Shown: positions 9,044 through 17,409 of the stretch, one piece after another
Numbering within the stretch: position 1 is the first letter of the stretch
How the letters are laid out: each line of letters starts with the position of its first letter
Origin: SG8-30 sp964406445
GTDB taxonomy: Bacteria; Pseudomonadota; Gammaproteobacteria; Steroidobacterales; Steroidobacteraceae
Direction: 5' to 3'
DNA: 64,000 nt
Assembly: GCA_964406445.1 (NCBI GenBank)
Contig: CAYORU010000004.1
Coordinates: 1-64,000 of the forward strand
The notes under the pieces: generated by a model
Told to the model about the DNA's origin: nothing
The model's database searches: none
What the model saw: only the letters and a program-made list of their open reading frames with translations
Program-made: the position numbers and the translations under genes

Positions 9044-9930
9044 CGCTGCTCGCGCTGCTCCTCGCCCTGCTCGTGGAACGCGCGGCGACGCGGATCTGGC
9101 GCCTGCGCGAGGCCCACTGGCTCGACGGCTATGCCGCCTGGGTCCGGGCGAGGCTGGCGGGCCGCGGCGCCGTCACCCGCGGCGCCCTCTGCGCGCTCGG
9201 CATGCTCCTGCCGGTGCTGCCGGTCGCGCTGGTCGCGCGGGCGCTGGCCGGCGACGGCGCGACGCTGCTGTGGCTCGGGTTCGCCTCCGCGGTGCTGGTC
9301 CTCTCGCTGGGGCCGCGCGACCTCGGCGACGAGGTCGCGGACTATGTCGACCGCGAGCTCGGGGGCGACGAGGAGGGCGCGCGGCGCGTCGCCACCGAGA
9401 TCATCGAGCACGACGCCGGCCAGCGGCGCAGCGCGCGCGCCGAGTCGGTCGAGGACGCGGTGTTCGTGCAGGCGAACAACCGCGTGTTCGGCGTCGTGTT
9501 CTGGTTCGTGGCGCTCGGCCCGACCGGCCTCGGGCCGGCCGCAGCCTGGCTGTTCCGGGCGAGCGACCTGATGCGCCGCTCGGACATCGCCGCCCGGCAG
9601 GGTGACGGCGGCGGCCAGGGCTGCGCCGAGCGCGTGCACTTCGCGCTGGCCTGGTTGCCGGCGCGCCTGCTGGCGCTCGGCTACGCGCTCGCCGGCAGCT
9701 TCGAGGACGCGAGGCAGGGCTGGCGGGAGCGCTACGGCGAGTTGCCCGCCCAGCTGCTCGAGCGCAACGACTGGCTGCTGGTGCATGTGGGCCGTGCCTC
9801 GCTCGGCAAGCTCGCCGACGGCCCGGACGCGCCGCTGCCAGCGCGCGCCGCGCTCAGGCTCGCGACCCGGGCGCTCCTCATGTGGCTCGTGGTGGTCTCG
9901 CTCCTCTCGGTCACCGCCTGGATCGCGTGA
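9040..9930 (+). CDS. ampE: Inner-membrane protein AmpE
   Basis: 296-residue AmpE/CobD-CbiB-related membrane protein. Hydrophobic segments are visible at the N-terminus (LLALLLALLVERAATRIW), around 50-90, near 150-170 (VFGVVFWFVALGPTGLGPAAAW) and at the C-terminus. The motif ESVEDAVFVQANNRVFGVVFWF is characteristic of AmpE. AmpE accompanies AmpD in beta-lactamase induction loci; its biochemical role is poorly defined. The start ATG lies in the ampD stop, so translation should be coupled. The end overlaps the GTG start of the next gene (GTGA). AmpE shares distant ancestry with the cobalamin enzyme CbiB, and a B12-binding protein follows directly. Confidence 0.88.
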   Translation: MTLLALLLALLVERAATRIWRLREAHWLDGYAAWVRARLAGRGAVTRGALCALGMLLPVLPVALVARALAGDGATLLWLGFASAVLVLSLGPRDLGDEVADYVDRELGGDEEGARRVATEIIEHDAGQRRSARAESVEDAVFVQANNRVFGVVFWFVALGPTGLGPAAAWLFRASDLMRRSDIAARQGDGGGQGCAERVHFALAWLPARLLALGYALAGSFEDARQGWRERYGELPAQLLERNDWLLVHVGRASLGKLADGPDAPLPARAALRLATRALLMWLVVVSLLSVTAWIA

Positions 9931-10769
9931 GCCGTCTCGTCGCGATCGCCGCAGCCTGGCTCGCCTGCTCCGCGCCCGCGGTCGCCGAGGCGCCGAGCCG
10001 CATCGTCAGTCTCGCGCCGAACCTCACCGAGCTCCTGTTCGCGGCCGGCGCAGGGCCGCGGCTCGTCGGCGTGTCCGAGTGGAGCGACTATCCCGAGGCA
10101 GCCCGCGCGCTGCCGCGGATCGGCGACGCTTTCCGGGTGGACTATGAGCGGGTGCTGATGCTCGCGCCGGACCTCGTCGTCGCCTGGGAGACGGGCACGC
10201 CCGAGGCACGGATCGAGCGGTTGCGCGCGCTCGGAGTTCCGGTCGTGACCGTCGGCGCCGCGACGCTCGACGACATCCCCGCGGCGATCGAGGCGCTGGG
10301 CCGCATCGCCGGGACCACGGCGACCGCCCGCGCCGCCGCCGGAGAGTTGCGCCGCGGCATCGCCGCGCTCGCGGCCGAGTACCGCGGCCGCGAGCCGGTA
10401 TCGGTCTTCGTGCAGCTGGACGAGCAGCCGCTGTTCACGGTGACCGGCAGGCACCTGATCAGCGGCATGCTGGACCTCTGCGGCGGCCGGAACGTGTTCG
10501 CGGAACTGCCGGGCGTGGCGCCGGCCGTGGACCTCGAGGCGGTGCTGGCCCGCGACCCCGAGGTCATCCTGGTCACCGCCTCGCGCGCCGACCCGTCGAA
10601 GATGTGGCAGCGCTGGCCGCGGCTTGCCGCCGTGCGTGCCGGCAACGTGATCCGCGTGCCGCCGGACGAGGTGACGCGCGCCACGCCGCGCGCCCTCGAC
10701 GGGGCGCGCCGGGTGTGCGAGGAACTGGATGCGGCGCGGGCCCGGCTCGCGCCAGGGGAAGTCCCATGA
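9927..10769 (+). CDS. btuF: Cobalamin-binding periplasmic protein, BtuF-like
   Basis: 280-residue class III substrate-binding protein (TroA/BtuF superfamily). The GTG at 9927 overlaps the ampE stop and gives a clean signal peptide ending ACSAPAVAEA. The mature protein begins PSRIVSLAPNLTELLFAAGAGPRLVGVSEWSDYP, the BtuF pattern, and continues with a long helix linking two lobes and GRHLISGMLDLCGGRNVF. It should capture vitamin B12 in the periplasm. The facing operon encodes a B12 receptor and adenosyltransferase under a cobalamin riboswitch, which supports B12 as ligand. The usual BtuC/BtuD partners are absent; an MFS permease follows with an ATGA overlap instead. Confidence 0.85.
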   Translation: MSRLVAIAAAWLACSAPAVAEAPSRIVSLAPNLTELLFAAGAGPRLVGVSEWSDYPEAARALPRIGDAFRVDYERVLMLAPDLVVAWETGTPEARIERLRALGVPVVTVGAATLDDIPAAIEALGRIAGTTATARAAAGELRRGIAALAAEYRGREPVSVFVQLDEQPLFTVTGRHLISGMLDLCGGRNVFAELPGVAPAVDLEAVLARDPEVILVTASRADPSKMWQRWPRLAAVRAGNVIRVPPDEVTRATPRALDGARRVCEELDAARARLAPGEVP

Positions 10770-12010
10770 ATAACGCGTTCTCGCGCAACCCCTGGACCAT
10801 CGCCGGCGTCGGCCTCGTCATCCTGATGGTCACCAACGGCCTGACCGCCACCGCGATCTCGGTCTTCGACGAGTCGCTGCTGAACGAGTTCGGCTGGAGC
10901 CGCGGCGAGCTCAAGTTCCGCGACTTCCTCAACTTCGGCGTGGTGGCGCTGTTCGCGCCCTTCGGCGGCTGGCTGCTCGATCGCTTCGGCGCCAGGCGCC
11001 TCTTGATCGTCGGCTGCCTGGCGCTGTCCGGCGCCTACGTGGCCTACAGCCGCCTCGAGAGCCTCGCGCAGATGTACGCGATCCACGTGGTCTTCGCGCT
11101 GGCGCTGCTGACCGCCGGCACGATGGTCGTCATCGTGCTGGTCTCGAGCTGGTTCGTGGAGAAGCGCGGCGCCGCGATCGGCATCGCTCTCGTGGGCACC
11201 AGCGCCGGGTCTTTCGTGTTCTCGCCGATGAACGCGCTGCTGATCGAGCAGTTCGGCTGGCGGCAGACCTTCCTCATGGAGGCCGCGCTGCCGCTCGTGG
11301 TGCTCGTGATCGTGCTGCTGCTGGTGCGAAACTCGCCGGTCGAGCTCGGCGGCCGGCCGGTCGGGGTCGCCGCCGACGGGGCCGATCCGCGCCAGAGCGG
11401 CGTCGAGTTCCGAGACGCCCTGCGCACGCGCACCTTCTGGGCCATCGGCCTGTCCGGGTTCCTCGTCTACTACTCGATCCTGGCGCTGTTCGGGCACCTT
11501 TTCCTGCACATGCGCGGGCTCGGCTACGCGCCGACGGTCGCCGCCTCCGCGCTGTCGCTGCTCGCGCTGCTCGCCATGCTCGGCAAGCTGGCGAGCGGCT
11601 GGCTCGCCGACCGCTTCGACCGGCACAGGGTGTTCATGGGCTGCCTCGCGCTCATGCTCACCGGCGTCGCCGGCCTCGCGACGATGAACTCCGGCACCTG
11701 GGTGTGGGGTTCCGTCACCGTCATCGGCATCGGCTGGGGCGGGCTGTTCACGCTCTACAACATGCTGACCGTCAGCAACTTCGGACTGAAGTCGATCGGC
11801 AAGATCAACGGCGCGGTGAGCTCGATGGAGTCCTTCGGCGGCGGCCTCGGCATCTGGCTGACCGGGCGGCTGTTCGACGTCTGGGGCAGCTACGAGGTGC
11901 CCTTCCTCGTGCTGCTCGGCTGCGTGACGCTCGGCCTGGTGATCGGCACGCAGATCAGGAGCGAGCTGCCGGAGGAGCGGCTGCGGCGGATGGCGGCGGC
12001 GCGGGGGTAG
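10766..12010 (+). CDS. MFS transporter (oxalate/formate-antiporter-like group)
   Basis: 414-residue major facilitator with about twelve hydrophobic segments. It has the MFS loop 2-3 signature as GGWLLDRFGARR and the equivalent loop 8-9 motif SGWLADRFDRHR. WFVEKRGAAIGIALVGTSAG resembles the monocarboxylate/OFA subgroup. The start ATG overlaps the btuF stop, so it is probably translated with the B12-binding protein. The substrate cannot be read from sequence. Position suggests a role in corrinoid or precursor transport, but this is inference; the subgroup usually carries carboxylates. It ends 12 bp from the convergent adenosyltransferase gene. Confidence 0.8.
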   Translation: MNNAFSRNPWTIAGVGLVILMVTNGLTATAISVFDESLLNEFGWSRGELKFRDFLNFGVVALFAPFGGWLLDRFGARRLLIVGCLALSGAYVAYSRLESLAQMYAIHVVFALALLTAGTMVVIVLVSSWFVEKRGAAIGIALVGTSAGSFVFSPMNALLIEQFGWRQTFLMEAALPLVVLVIVLLLVRNSPVELGGRPVGVAADGADPRQSGVEFRDALRTRTFWAIGLSGFLVYYSILALFGHLFLHMRGLGYAPTVAASALSLLALLAMLGKLASGWLADRFDRHRVFMGCLALMLTGVAGLATMNSGTWVWGSVTVIGIGWGGLFTLYNMLTVSNFGLKSIGKINGAVSSMESFGGGLGIWLTGRLFDVWGSYEVPFLVLLGCVTLGLVIGTQIRSELPEERLRRMAAARG

Positions 12011-12022
12011 GCGGCGCGGCGC

Positions 12023-12580
12023 TCAACTCGCGCCGCGGTTCTTCTTCCAGAGCACCTCGCTGCCGTTCTCGTGGCGCGCAAGCACGCGCGCGATGACGAA
12101 CAGCAGGTCGGAGAGGCGGTTCAGGTAGGTGAGCGGCAGCGGGCCGACGTCGGCGTGGCGCGCGAGCGTCCACACGCGCCGCTCGGCGCGCCGGCAGACG
12201 GTGCGCGCGACGTGGCAGGCGGCGGCGGAGGGGCCGCCACCGGGCAGGATGAAGTCCTTCAGCGGCGGCAGGTTCGCGTTGAAGGCGTCGAGCTGCTCCT
12301 CGAGGCGCGTGACATGCGCCTCGGTGATGGCGTGGTGCCCGGGGATGCACAGCTCGCCGCCGAGGTCGAACAGGTCGTGCTGCACGCCGGTCAGCACCTC
12401 GCGCACCGCGGCCGGGAGGTAGAGCACGGCGAGCACCACGCCGATGCAGCTGTTGCACTCGTCCACGGTGCCGTAGGCCTCGACGCGGGCGTCGTCCTTC
12501 GCCACGCGCGTGCCGTCGCCGAGCCCGGTGCTGCCGTCGTCGCCCGTGCGCGTGTAGATCTTGGTCAGTCTGTTGCCCAT
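12023..12580 (-). CDS. Cob(I)alamin adenosyltransferase, PduO type
   Basis: 185-residue ATP:cob(I)alamin adenosyltransferase of the PduO/MMAB family, which makes adenosylcobalamin. Family signatures: KIYTRTGDDGSTGLGDG at the N-terminus (ATP-binding loop), VEAYGTVDECNSCIG, and CRRAERRVW followed by LTYLNRLSDLLFVIAR near the C-terminus. It lies 10 bp downstream of btuB on the same strand, so the riboswitch at 14.5-14.7 kb probably controls both. Length and motifs look intact. Confidence 0.93.
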   Translation of the reverse strand: MGNRLTKIYTRTGDDGSTGLGDGTRVAKDDARVEAYGTVDECNSCIGVVLAVLYLPAAVREVLTGVQHDLFDLGGELCIPGHHAITEAHVTRLEEQLDAFNANLPPLKDFILPGGGPSAAACHVARTVCRRAERRVWTLARHADVGPLPLTYLNRLSDLLFVIARVLARHENGSEVLWKKNRGAS

Positions 12581-12590
12581 GGCGATGTCC

Positions 12591-14387
12591 TCAGCGCAGG
12601 TCGCGCCCGAGCGTGAGGAACGCGCTGCGATCGGGCGTGTTGTAGCCGCGCGCGAGCTCGTAGTCCTCGTCGAACAGGTTATCGACGCGCGCGGTCAGGC
12701 GCCAGCCGCCCGGCAGCGCGAGCTTCGTGGACAGGCTGGCGACGACGTAGGAGGGCAGCGCGACCGCCGAAGGGAAGCCGAAGTCGCGCCGTTCGCCGGC
12801 GGCGAGCACGTCCAGCGCCAGCACGTGCGGGCCGATGCGCCGGCCGAGGCCGAGCGTGAAGTTCTCGCGGGCGCGGCGCAACAGGCGCTCGTCGGTGTCG
12901 AGGTCGCGCGGGTCCTGCCAGGTGGCCGCGGCGCGGGCGAACCACCGCTCGCCCTCGTAGCGCCAGGCGGCCTCGACGCCCTCGATGCGGGCCCGCGAGA
13001 CGTTGCGGTTCTCGCCGTCGAAGGTCTCGAAGTCGGTCACCACGTACTGGATCAGGTCGTCGATGTCGTTGCGGAACGCAGCGAGCGTCAGCAGGTGCCG
13101 CCCGCCGATCCGGTGGCGCAGCGCGACCTCGAAGCTCTCGGAGGATTCGGGCAGGAGGTCGGGGTTGCCGCCGAAGCCGTAGCGATCGGTGGCATCCGGC
13201 GCGCGGAACGCGGTGCCGGCCGCGAGCGACAGCGAGGTCGCCTGGGTCAGCGCGAGGCCGTACTCCAGGTTCCAGGTGGTCTCGCCGCCGAAGTCCTCGT
13301 GGTTCGTGTAGCCGAGCGCGGCGAGCAGCCGGTGGCGGCCGGCGGTGAACTGGTCCTGCAGGTAGGCGAGCTGCATGCCGGTGTCACGATCAAAGCCGAG
13401 GCCGAAGGACTCGGAGGAGGCCTCCTCCTGCTGCAGCAGCACGCCGGCCGTCACGGCGTGGCGCTCGCCGAGCGACAGGTCGTTCTGCCAGTCGAGCTGC
13501 CAGCGGCGGGTCTTCAGAAAGTCCGGCGACTGGTTCTGCTCGATGCGGTCGAGCGCGTGGCCGAGCGTGACGCGGGTGTCCCAGCCGGCGCGCGGGCTGC
13601 CGGCGGCCTCGAGCGCGAAGGCCGCGTTCTCGAAGTCCTGGTCCACGGGCGTGACGAAGAAGTCGGAGTACTCCGAGGTGCCGCTCGCGTACCAGGCGCG
13701 GGCGGCGAGCGCGACGCCGCCGACCTGCCGGCGGGCCGCGGCATTGGCGCTCAGGTTGCGGTAGCCGCGGTCGACGTCGTCGTTGCTGCGGGCGGGGAAG
13801 CCGGCGCTGTCGAGCCAGCTCACGCCGAGCGAGGCCCCGCGTTCCTCGTCGCCGAAGCCGGCGGCGAAGGCCGCCGAGCGCGTGTCGTAGCTGCCGCCGC
13901 CGATCTCGAGGCTGGCGCCGGACTCGCGTCGCGTGATCACGTTGATCACGCCGCCGATGGCGTCCGAGCCGTACAGCGCCGAGCGCGGGCCCTTGACGAT
14001 CTCCACGCGCTCGATCATCGACGGCGGGATGTTCTGCAGCGCCGCGACGCCGATGGTGCCCGGGTTGATGCGCACGCCGTCCACCAGCACCAGCACGTGG
14101 TTCGACTCGGTGCCGCGCAGGAACAGCGAGGTCTGCTGGCCCGGGCCGCCGGTGCGGGCCATCTCGACGCCGGCGCGGAAGCGCAGCGCGTCGGCGAGGT
14201 CGCCGCCGGCGAGGCGGGCGAGCTCGTCGCCCGTGATCACCTCGACGGAGGCCAGCACCTCGGTGGGTGCCTCGGGCGTCCGGGTGGCGGTGACGAAGAG
14301 CGGCTCGATGGCCGGGGATTGGGCGAGCGCGGACGACGTGACGACGACGGCGACCACGGCCGCCGCGCAGGATGCGATCTTGTTCAT
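12591..14387 (-). CDS. btuB: TonB-dependent vitamin B12 receptor, BtuB-like
   Basis: 598-residue outer-membrane TonB-dependent receptor. The start at 14387 is preceded by a strong ribosome site (GGGAGGG) and yields MNKIASCAAAVVAVVVTSSALAQ, a good signal peptide; an upstream in-frame ATG at 14411 has less support. The plug domain follows (EVLASVEVITGDELARLAGG, then FLRGTESNHVLVLVDGVRINPGT, the BtuB-style plug motif, and IERVEIVKGPRSALYGSDAIGGVINVIT shortened). The rest is a beta-barrel with alternating aromatic strands, ending in LTLGRDLR. The cobalamin riboswitch directly upstream identifies the substrate class. Confidence 0.9.
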   Translation of the reverse strand: MNKIASCAAAVVAVVVTSSALAQSPAIEPLFVTATRTPEAPTEVLASVEVITGDELARLAGGDLADALRFRAGVEMARTGGPGQQTSLFLRGTESNHVLVLVDGVRINPGTIGVAALQNIPPSMIERVEIVKGPRSALYGSDAIGGVINVITRRESGASLEIGGGSYDTRSAAFAAGFGDEERGASLGVSWLDSAGFPARSNDDVDRGYRNLSANAAARRQVGGVALAARAWYASGTSEYSDFFVTPVDQDFENAAFALEAAGSPRAGWDTRVTLGHALDRIEQNQSPDFLKTRRWQLDWQNDLSLGERHAVTAGVLLQQEEASSESFGLGFDRDTGMQLAYLQDQFTAGRHRLLAALGYTNHEDFGGETTWNLEYGLALTQATSLSLAAGTAFRAPDATDRYGFGGNPDLLPESSESFEVALRHRIGGRHLLTLAAFRNDIDDLIQYVVTDFETFDGENRNVSRARIEGVEAAWRYEGERWFARAAATWQDPRDLDTDERLLRRARENFTLGLGRRIGPHVLALDVLAAGERRDFGFPSAVALPSYVVASLSTKLALPGGWRLTARVDNLFDEDYELARGYNTPDRSAFLTLGRDLR

Positions 14388-14494
14388 TGTCCCTCCCATG
14401 CACTCCCGCATGGACGCGGTGTGAACCGCGACGCGGAGGGAGGGGACAGTACGGCAGCGGGCCCGGACCGGCCGTCGCCCACCGCGACACGGCG

Positions 14495-14700
14495 CCTGTG
14501 ACAGGCCGGTCTCCGGGCTCTCGGCGGGCCTTGCGGGCCTTCGTGTCGCCTTCCCGCCGGCCTGTGCCGGCAGTGGCTGCAGCGGACGCTGCGTGACGCG
14601 AATTCAGCCGATTACCGTTGCGGGGGCAGCGCCGGAATCGCGATTGCTCGCTCACCGGCTTCCCGTTTAACCCGGGCGGACCCGGGTCACCTGTCGGCGA
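14495..14700 (-). promoter_or_regulatory. Cobalamin riboswitch (AdoCbl-type) upstream of btuB
   Basis: Read on the minus strand, the segment contains the known class elements in order: GGGAAGCCGGTGAGCG, then CCGGCGCTGCCCCCGCAACGG, then GCCACTGCCGGCACAGG with GGGAAGG, and finally the B12 box GCCCGGAGACCGGCCTGTC near 14502-14520. These match the conserved cores of the cobalamin riboswitch. It ends about 110 bp before the btuB start, so B12 should repress btuB and the adenosyltransferase gene. The exact edges are approximate. The same interval carries no credible protein gene. Confidence 0.95.
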
Positions 14701-14793
14701 GCACTCTAGGTAGGGCGGCGGGCCCGGTCAAGGGCCGGTTGACGAAGGCGCGCCCGGACCGCAGGCTGCGCGCGTTCCCCAAGGTGCCCTCGC

Positions 14794-15576
14794 ATGACCC
14801 GCTCCGCCCATCTCGACGCCGCCCTCGAAGCCGCCGCCGCGGCCGCCGAGGTGATCCGCGGCCTGTACCGCCAGAACGTCGCGGTCGAGGTCAAGGCCGA
14901 CAAGACGCCGGTCACCGCCGCCGACGTCGGCGCCGAGCGCGCGATCCGCGCGGTGCTGGAGGCGCGGTTCCCCGGCTACGGCTTCTTCGGCGAGGAAACC
15001 GGATCGAGCGCGATGGAGGCCGAGTACGTCTGGCTCGTCGATCCCATCGACGGCACCAAGGCCTTCGTGCGCGAGTACCCGATGTTCTCGACGCAGATCG
15101 CCCTGATGCGCCGCGGCCAGCTCGTGCTCGGCGTCTCGAGCGCGCCGGTGTATGGCGAGCTGGCGTGGGCCGAGCGCGGCCACGGCGCTTTCCTCGACGG
15201 TCAGCGCCTGCACGTGAGCGATCTGGCCGAGCTTTCAGCCGCCGCACTGTCGGCCGGCAACCTCAAGTCGCTCGCCCGCTCGGATGCGTGGGGCCGCTAC
15301 GGCGGCATCGTCGCCGAGCTCGGCCGCATCCGCGGCTACGGCGATTTCCTGCACTACCACCTGCTCGCCGCCGGCAAGATCGACGCCGTGCTCGAGTCAG
15401 ACCTCAACATCCTCGACATCGCCGCGCTCGCCGTGATCGTCGAGGAAGCGGGCGGCAAGGTCACCGACCTCGCTGGCGGACCGGTGACACTCGCGACCAC
15501 CCACCTGCTGGCCACGAACGGGCGTCTGCATGAGACGGTCCTGTCGCGGCTCCAGTACCGCGCTGCCGGCGGCTGA
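14794..15576 (+). CDS. Inositol monophosphatase family phosphatase (HisN/CysQ-like)
   Basis: 260-residue Mg-dependent phosphatase of the IMPase superfamily. Metal-site motifs are intact: FFGEETG (Glu-Glu), WLVDPIDGTKAFVREYP (Asp-x-Ile-Asp-Gly-Thr) and a late LNILDIAALAVIVEEAGG (Asp). The family includes inositol-1-phosphatase, 3'-phosphoadenosine-5'-phosphate phosphatase (CysQ) and histidinol-phosphatase HisN. The segment KAFVREYPMFSTQIAL is closer to HisN/IMPase-like members than to CysQ, so the substrate is left open. It stands alone on the plus strand between the riboswitch region and a minus-strand run of small genes. Confidence 0.85.
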   Translation: MTRSAHLDAALEAAAAAAEVIRGLYRQNVAVEVKADKTPVTAADVGAERAIRAVLEARFPGYGFFGEETGSSAMEAEYVWLVDPIDGTKAFVREYPMFSTQIALMRRGQLVLGVSSAPVYGELAWAERGHGAFLDGQRLHVSDLAELSAAALSAGNLKSLARSDAWGRYGGIVAELGRIRGYGDFLHYHLLAAGKIDAVLESDLNILDIAALAVIVEEAGGKVTDLAGGPVTLATTHLLATNGRLHETVLSRLQYRAAGG

Positions 15577-15587
15577 CGCCGCGTCGC

Positions 15588-16160
15588 TCAGGTGGCGCCG
15601 GCATCCTCCGGCCGCGTCACCGCGTAGCGCAGTTCCGCGAGGCCGGTGCCGAAGGCCTTCACCGACGTGAGCCGCAGCGGCGGCGACGTGATCCGGCGCG
15701 GCAGCAGGGGCTGCCCGCGGCCGAGCGTGACCGAGCCCACCTGAACGATGATCTCGTCGAGCAGGCCCGCGTCGTGGAACTGGCCGGCCAAGTCTCCGCC
15801 CCCGATGATCCAGAGGTTGCGGCCGCCGGCCGCCTCGAGCATCGCCGCGTGCACCGGGCGCACGTCGCCGCTGACGAAGCGCACATCTGCGCCCTCGACC
15901 CGCGGCCACTCGCGGCGCGAGAACACCCAGACCGGCTGCACGTACGGCCAGGAGGCCTGCTCCGGCGTGCCCGGCTTCACGTGGTGGCGCAGCAGCCACG
16001 CGTAGGTGGAAGCACCCATCGCGGCAGCGCCGACCTGGCCAATGAATTCCGGGAAGCTGCTGCTGTCGGGGTCGCCGAGCGGGAACAGCCAGTCGAGCGA
16101 GTGGTCCTCGGTCGCGATGAAGCCGTCGAGGCTCGCGGCGGTGTAGTACTGCGTGGCCAT
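15588..16160 (-). CDS. RibD C-terminal / dihydrofolate reductase-like protein
   Basis: 190-residue member of the RibD_C/DHFR-like family. Visible features: TAASLDGFIATEDHSLDWL at the start, a central MGASTYAWLL, and LWIIGGGDLAGQFHDAGLLDEIIVQVGSVTLGRGQPLLP, the typical C-terminal nucleotide-binding and strand pattern. Many stand-alone members are NADPH-dependent reductases of unknown substrate. Last gene of a minus-strand string (17323 to 15588), following a GNAT gene after 30 bp. Confidence 0.8.
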   Translation of the reverse strand: MATQYYTAASLDGFIATEDHSLDWLFPLGDPDSSSFPEFIGQVGAAAMGASTYAWLLRHHVKPGTPEQASWPYVQPVWVFSRREWPRVEGADVRFVSGDVRPVHAAMLEAAGGRNLWIIGGGDLAGQFHDAGLLDEIIVQVGSVTLGRGQPLLPRRITSPPLRLTSVKAFGTGLAELRYAVTRPEDAGAT

Positions 16161-16190
16161 CAGTGCTCCGATCGCGGCCGTGCGCCGGCC

Positions 16191-16622
16191 TCAAGCGTGG
16201 TTCGCGCGCTCGTAGCGCACCTCGCCCTTTCCAGCGTCGCCCACGCAGCGCCAGCCGTGGGCCTCGTAGAAGTGGCGCGCCTTCGTGTCGATGCCGGTCG
16301 TGAGCCACAGCATCGGCACCGGCTGCGTGGCGAACCACTCGATCATCGCCTCGTGCAGCGCAGAACCGATGCCCTCGCCCTGTGCCTCGGGACGCACGAA
16401 CAGGGCCCAGACGTTGCCGGTTTCCGCGAGCCCGATCGCGAAGCCCAGGATGACGCCCGCCCGCTCGACGACCCAGCCGCGGCCGTTGTCCTCGATCGAG
16501 GCCCGAAGCTCCTCGTCGGAGATCCTTCCCGGCGTCAGCGTGTTCTCGGTGACGGCGTAGCGGACCTCCCAGAGCCCGGGCATGTCGGCGACGACCGCCT
16601 GGCGAAGTATCCCGTTGCGCAT
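16191..16622 (-). CDS. GNAT family acetyltransferase
   Basis: 143-residue single-domain GNAT. The acetyl-CoA-binding region reads WALFVRPEAQGEGIGSALHEAMIEW (Q-x-x-G-x-G/A type), followed by LTTGIDTKARHFYEAHGWRCVG, the standard fourth-motif ending. Substrate unknown; such enzymes acetylate small amines, antibiotics or protein N-termini. The start is 3 bp beyond the stop of the upstream 90-residue gene, so they are co-translated. Confidence 0.85.
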   Translation of the reverse strand: MRNGILRQAVVADMPGLWEVRYAVTENTLTPGRISDEELRASIEDNGRGWVVERAGVILGFAIGLAETGNVWALFVRPEAQGEGIGSALHEAMIEWFATQPVPMLWLTTGIDTKARHFYEAHGWRCVGDAGKGEVRYERANHA

Positions 16623-16625
16623 GGT

Positions 16626-16898
16626 TCAGGGTCGGCCGCGGCCCCGCGACGACTCCTCCTGATCCGGAAGATAAAGGACCACGAGGCCCTGGGCGGTCGG
16701 CGTCGGCGCGACCGGATGACGCTGGCAGCAGGTGAACTCGAAGTGGTACGGGCACTCGGAATCGCCGGGCACGACGCCGGCGAACCCAGCGTGGTCTGCG
16801 AACCGGCCCGGCTCCCCGAGGCCGAGGCCCTCGAGGTACGGCGCGGCAGAGCGCTTCAGTTCGCGCACCAGGCACGCGATGCGAAGATGCGCCGTCAC
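16626..16898 (-). CDS. Small hypothetical protein (90 aa)
   Basis: Short gene with a GTG start placed inside the stop of the upstream PH-like gene (GTGA overlap), ending 3 bp before the GNAT start. Such spacing on both sides is the main evidence that it is real. The 90-residue product starts VTAHLRIACLVRELK (first residue Met in the cell) and has a small Cys/His-rich patch, CPYHFEFTCCQRHP, in its second half, ending in a charged tail. The Cys/His cluster could bind metal, but no family was recognised. A longer in-frame reading exists upstream but is only a shadow of the PH-like gene. Confidence 0.55.
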   Translation of the reverse strand: MTAHLRIACLVRELKRSAAPYLEGLGLGEPGRFADHAGFAGVVPGDSECPYHFEFTCCQRHPVAPTPTAQGLVVLYLPDQEESSRGRGRP

Positions 16899-17323
16899 GG
16901 GCCGGAGGACGCACGGGCTCGCTCGACCCGCGCGCGAAGCTCGCCGATGAAGCGCTCGCGCTCCTTCGGAGACACCAGCTGGAACCGGCCCCGGTAGCTC
17001 ACCTTCACACGCCTGAGCGACATTGCCGGCGCCGCCCACAGGCTGCGGCTCGGCACAACGTCCGTGATGTCGGCGTAAGCGATGCGCTGGCGAATCAAGC
17101 CGGACTGGATCAGCAAGTGGTCGCTCGCGAGCGTGTACCGACACGGGATGCCGATCAGGAAGACGAGGGCCGCCAGGAAGGCCGAGAGGCCGAACGCAAA
17201 CCACGCCTCGCCAGGATTCGTCTCCATGGCGGCGAAGCCACCCGCCAGCGAGGCGGCGACGCCGCCAGCGGCCGCGAGGACCAGCCAGGCATCCACCCGG
17301 GTCGGGAACGTCTCCGTCATCAT
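16895..17323 (-). CDS. PH-domain-like membrane protein
   Basis: About 142 residues. Two hydrophobic segments near the N-terminus (VLAAAGGVAASLAGGFAAM and WFAFGLSAFLAALVFLIGIP) are followed by a strand-rich C-terminal part beginning CRYTLASDHLLIQSGLIRQRIAYADITDVVPSRS. This is the pattern of bacterial PH-like domains of the YdbS/YokE kind that follow two transmembrane helices. ATG at 17323 with a second ATG directly after it; either is possible. First gene of the four-gene minus-strand string and divergent from the OsmC gene, with an 86-bp gap. The function is unknown. Confidence 0.65.
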   Translation of the reverse strand: MMTETFPTRVDAWLVLAAAGGVAASLAGGFAAMETNPGEAWFAFGLSAFLAALVFLIGIPCRYTLASDHLLIQSGLIRQRIAYADITDVVPSRSLWAAPAMSLRRVKVSYRGRFQLVSPKERERFIGELRARVERARASSGP

Positions 17324-17409
17324 CGCCTGTCCGCGCGTCTCCTGCGATGGACGTATGATACGGCGGTCGAGCGGATTCTCGGCAGTCGACCGCGACCACG
17401 GGAGGTCCC

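Noticed and set aside
12561..14501. Long plus-strand open frame over btuB
   Set aside because: Shadow reading of a TonB receptor gene; no start context or motif.
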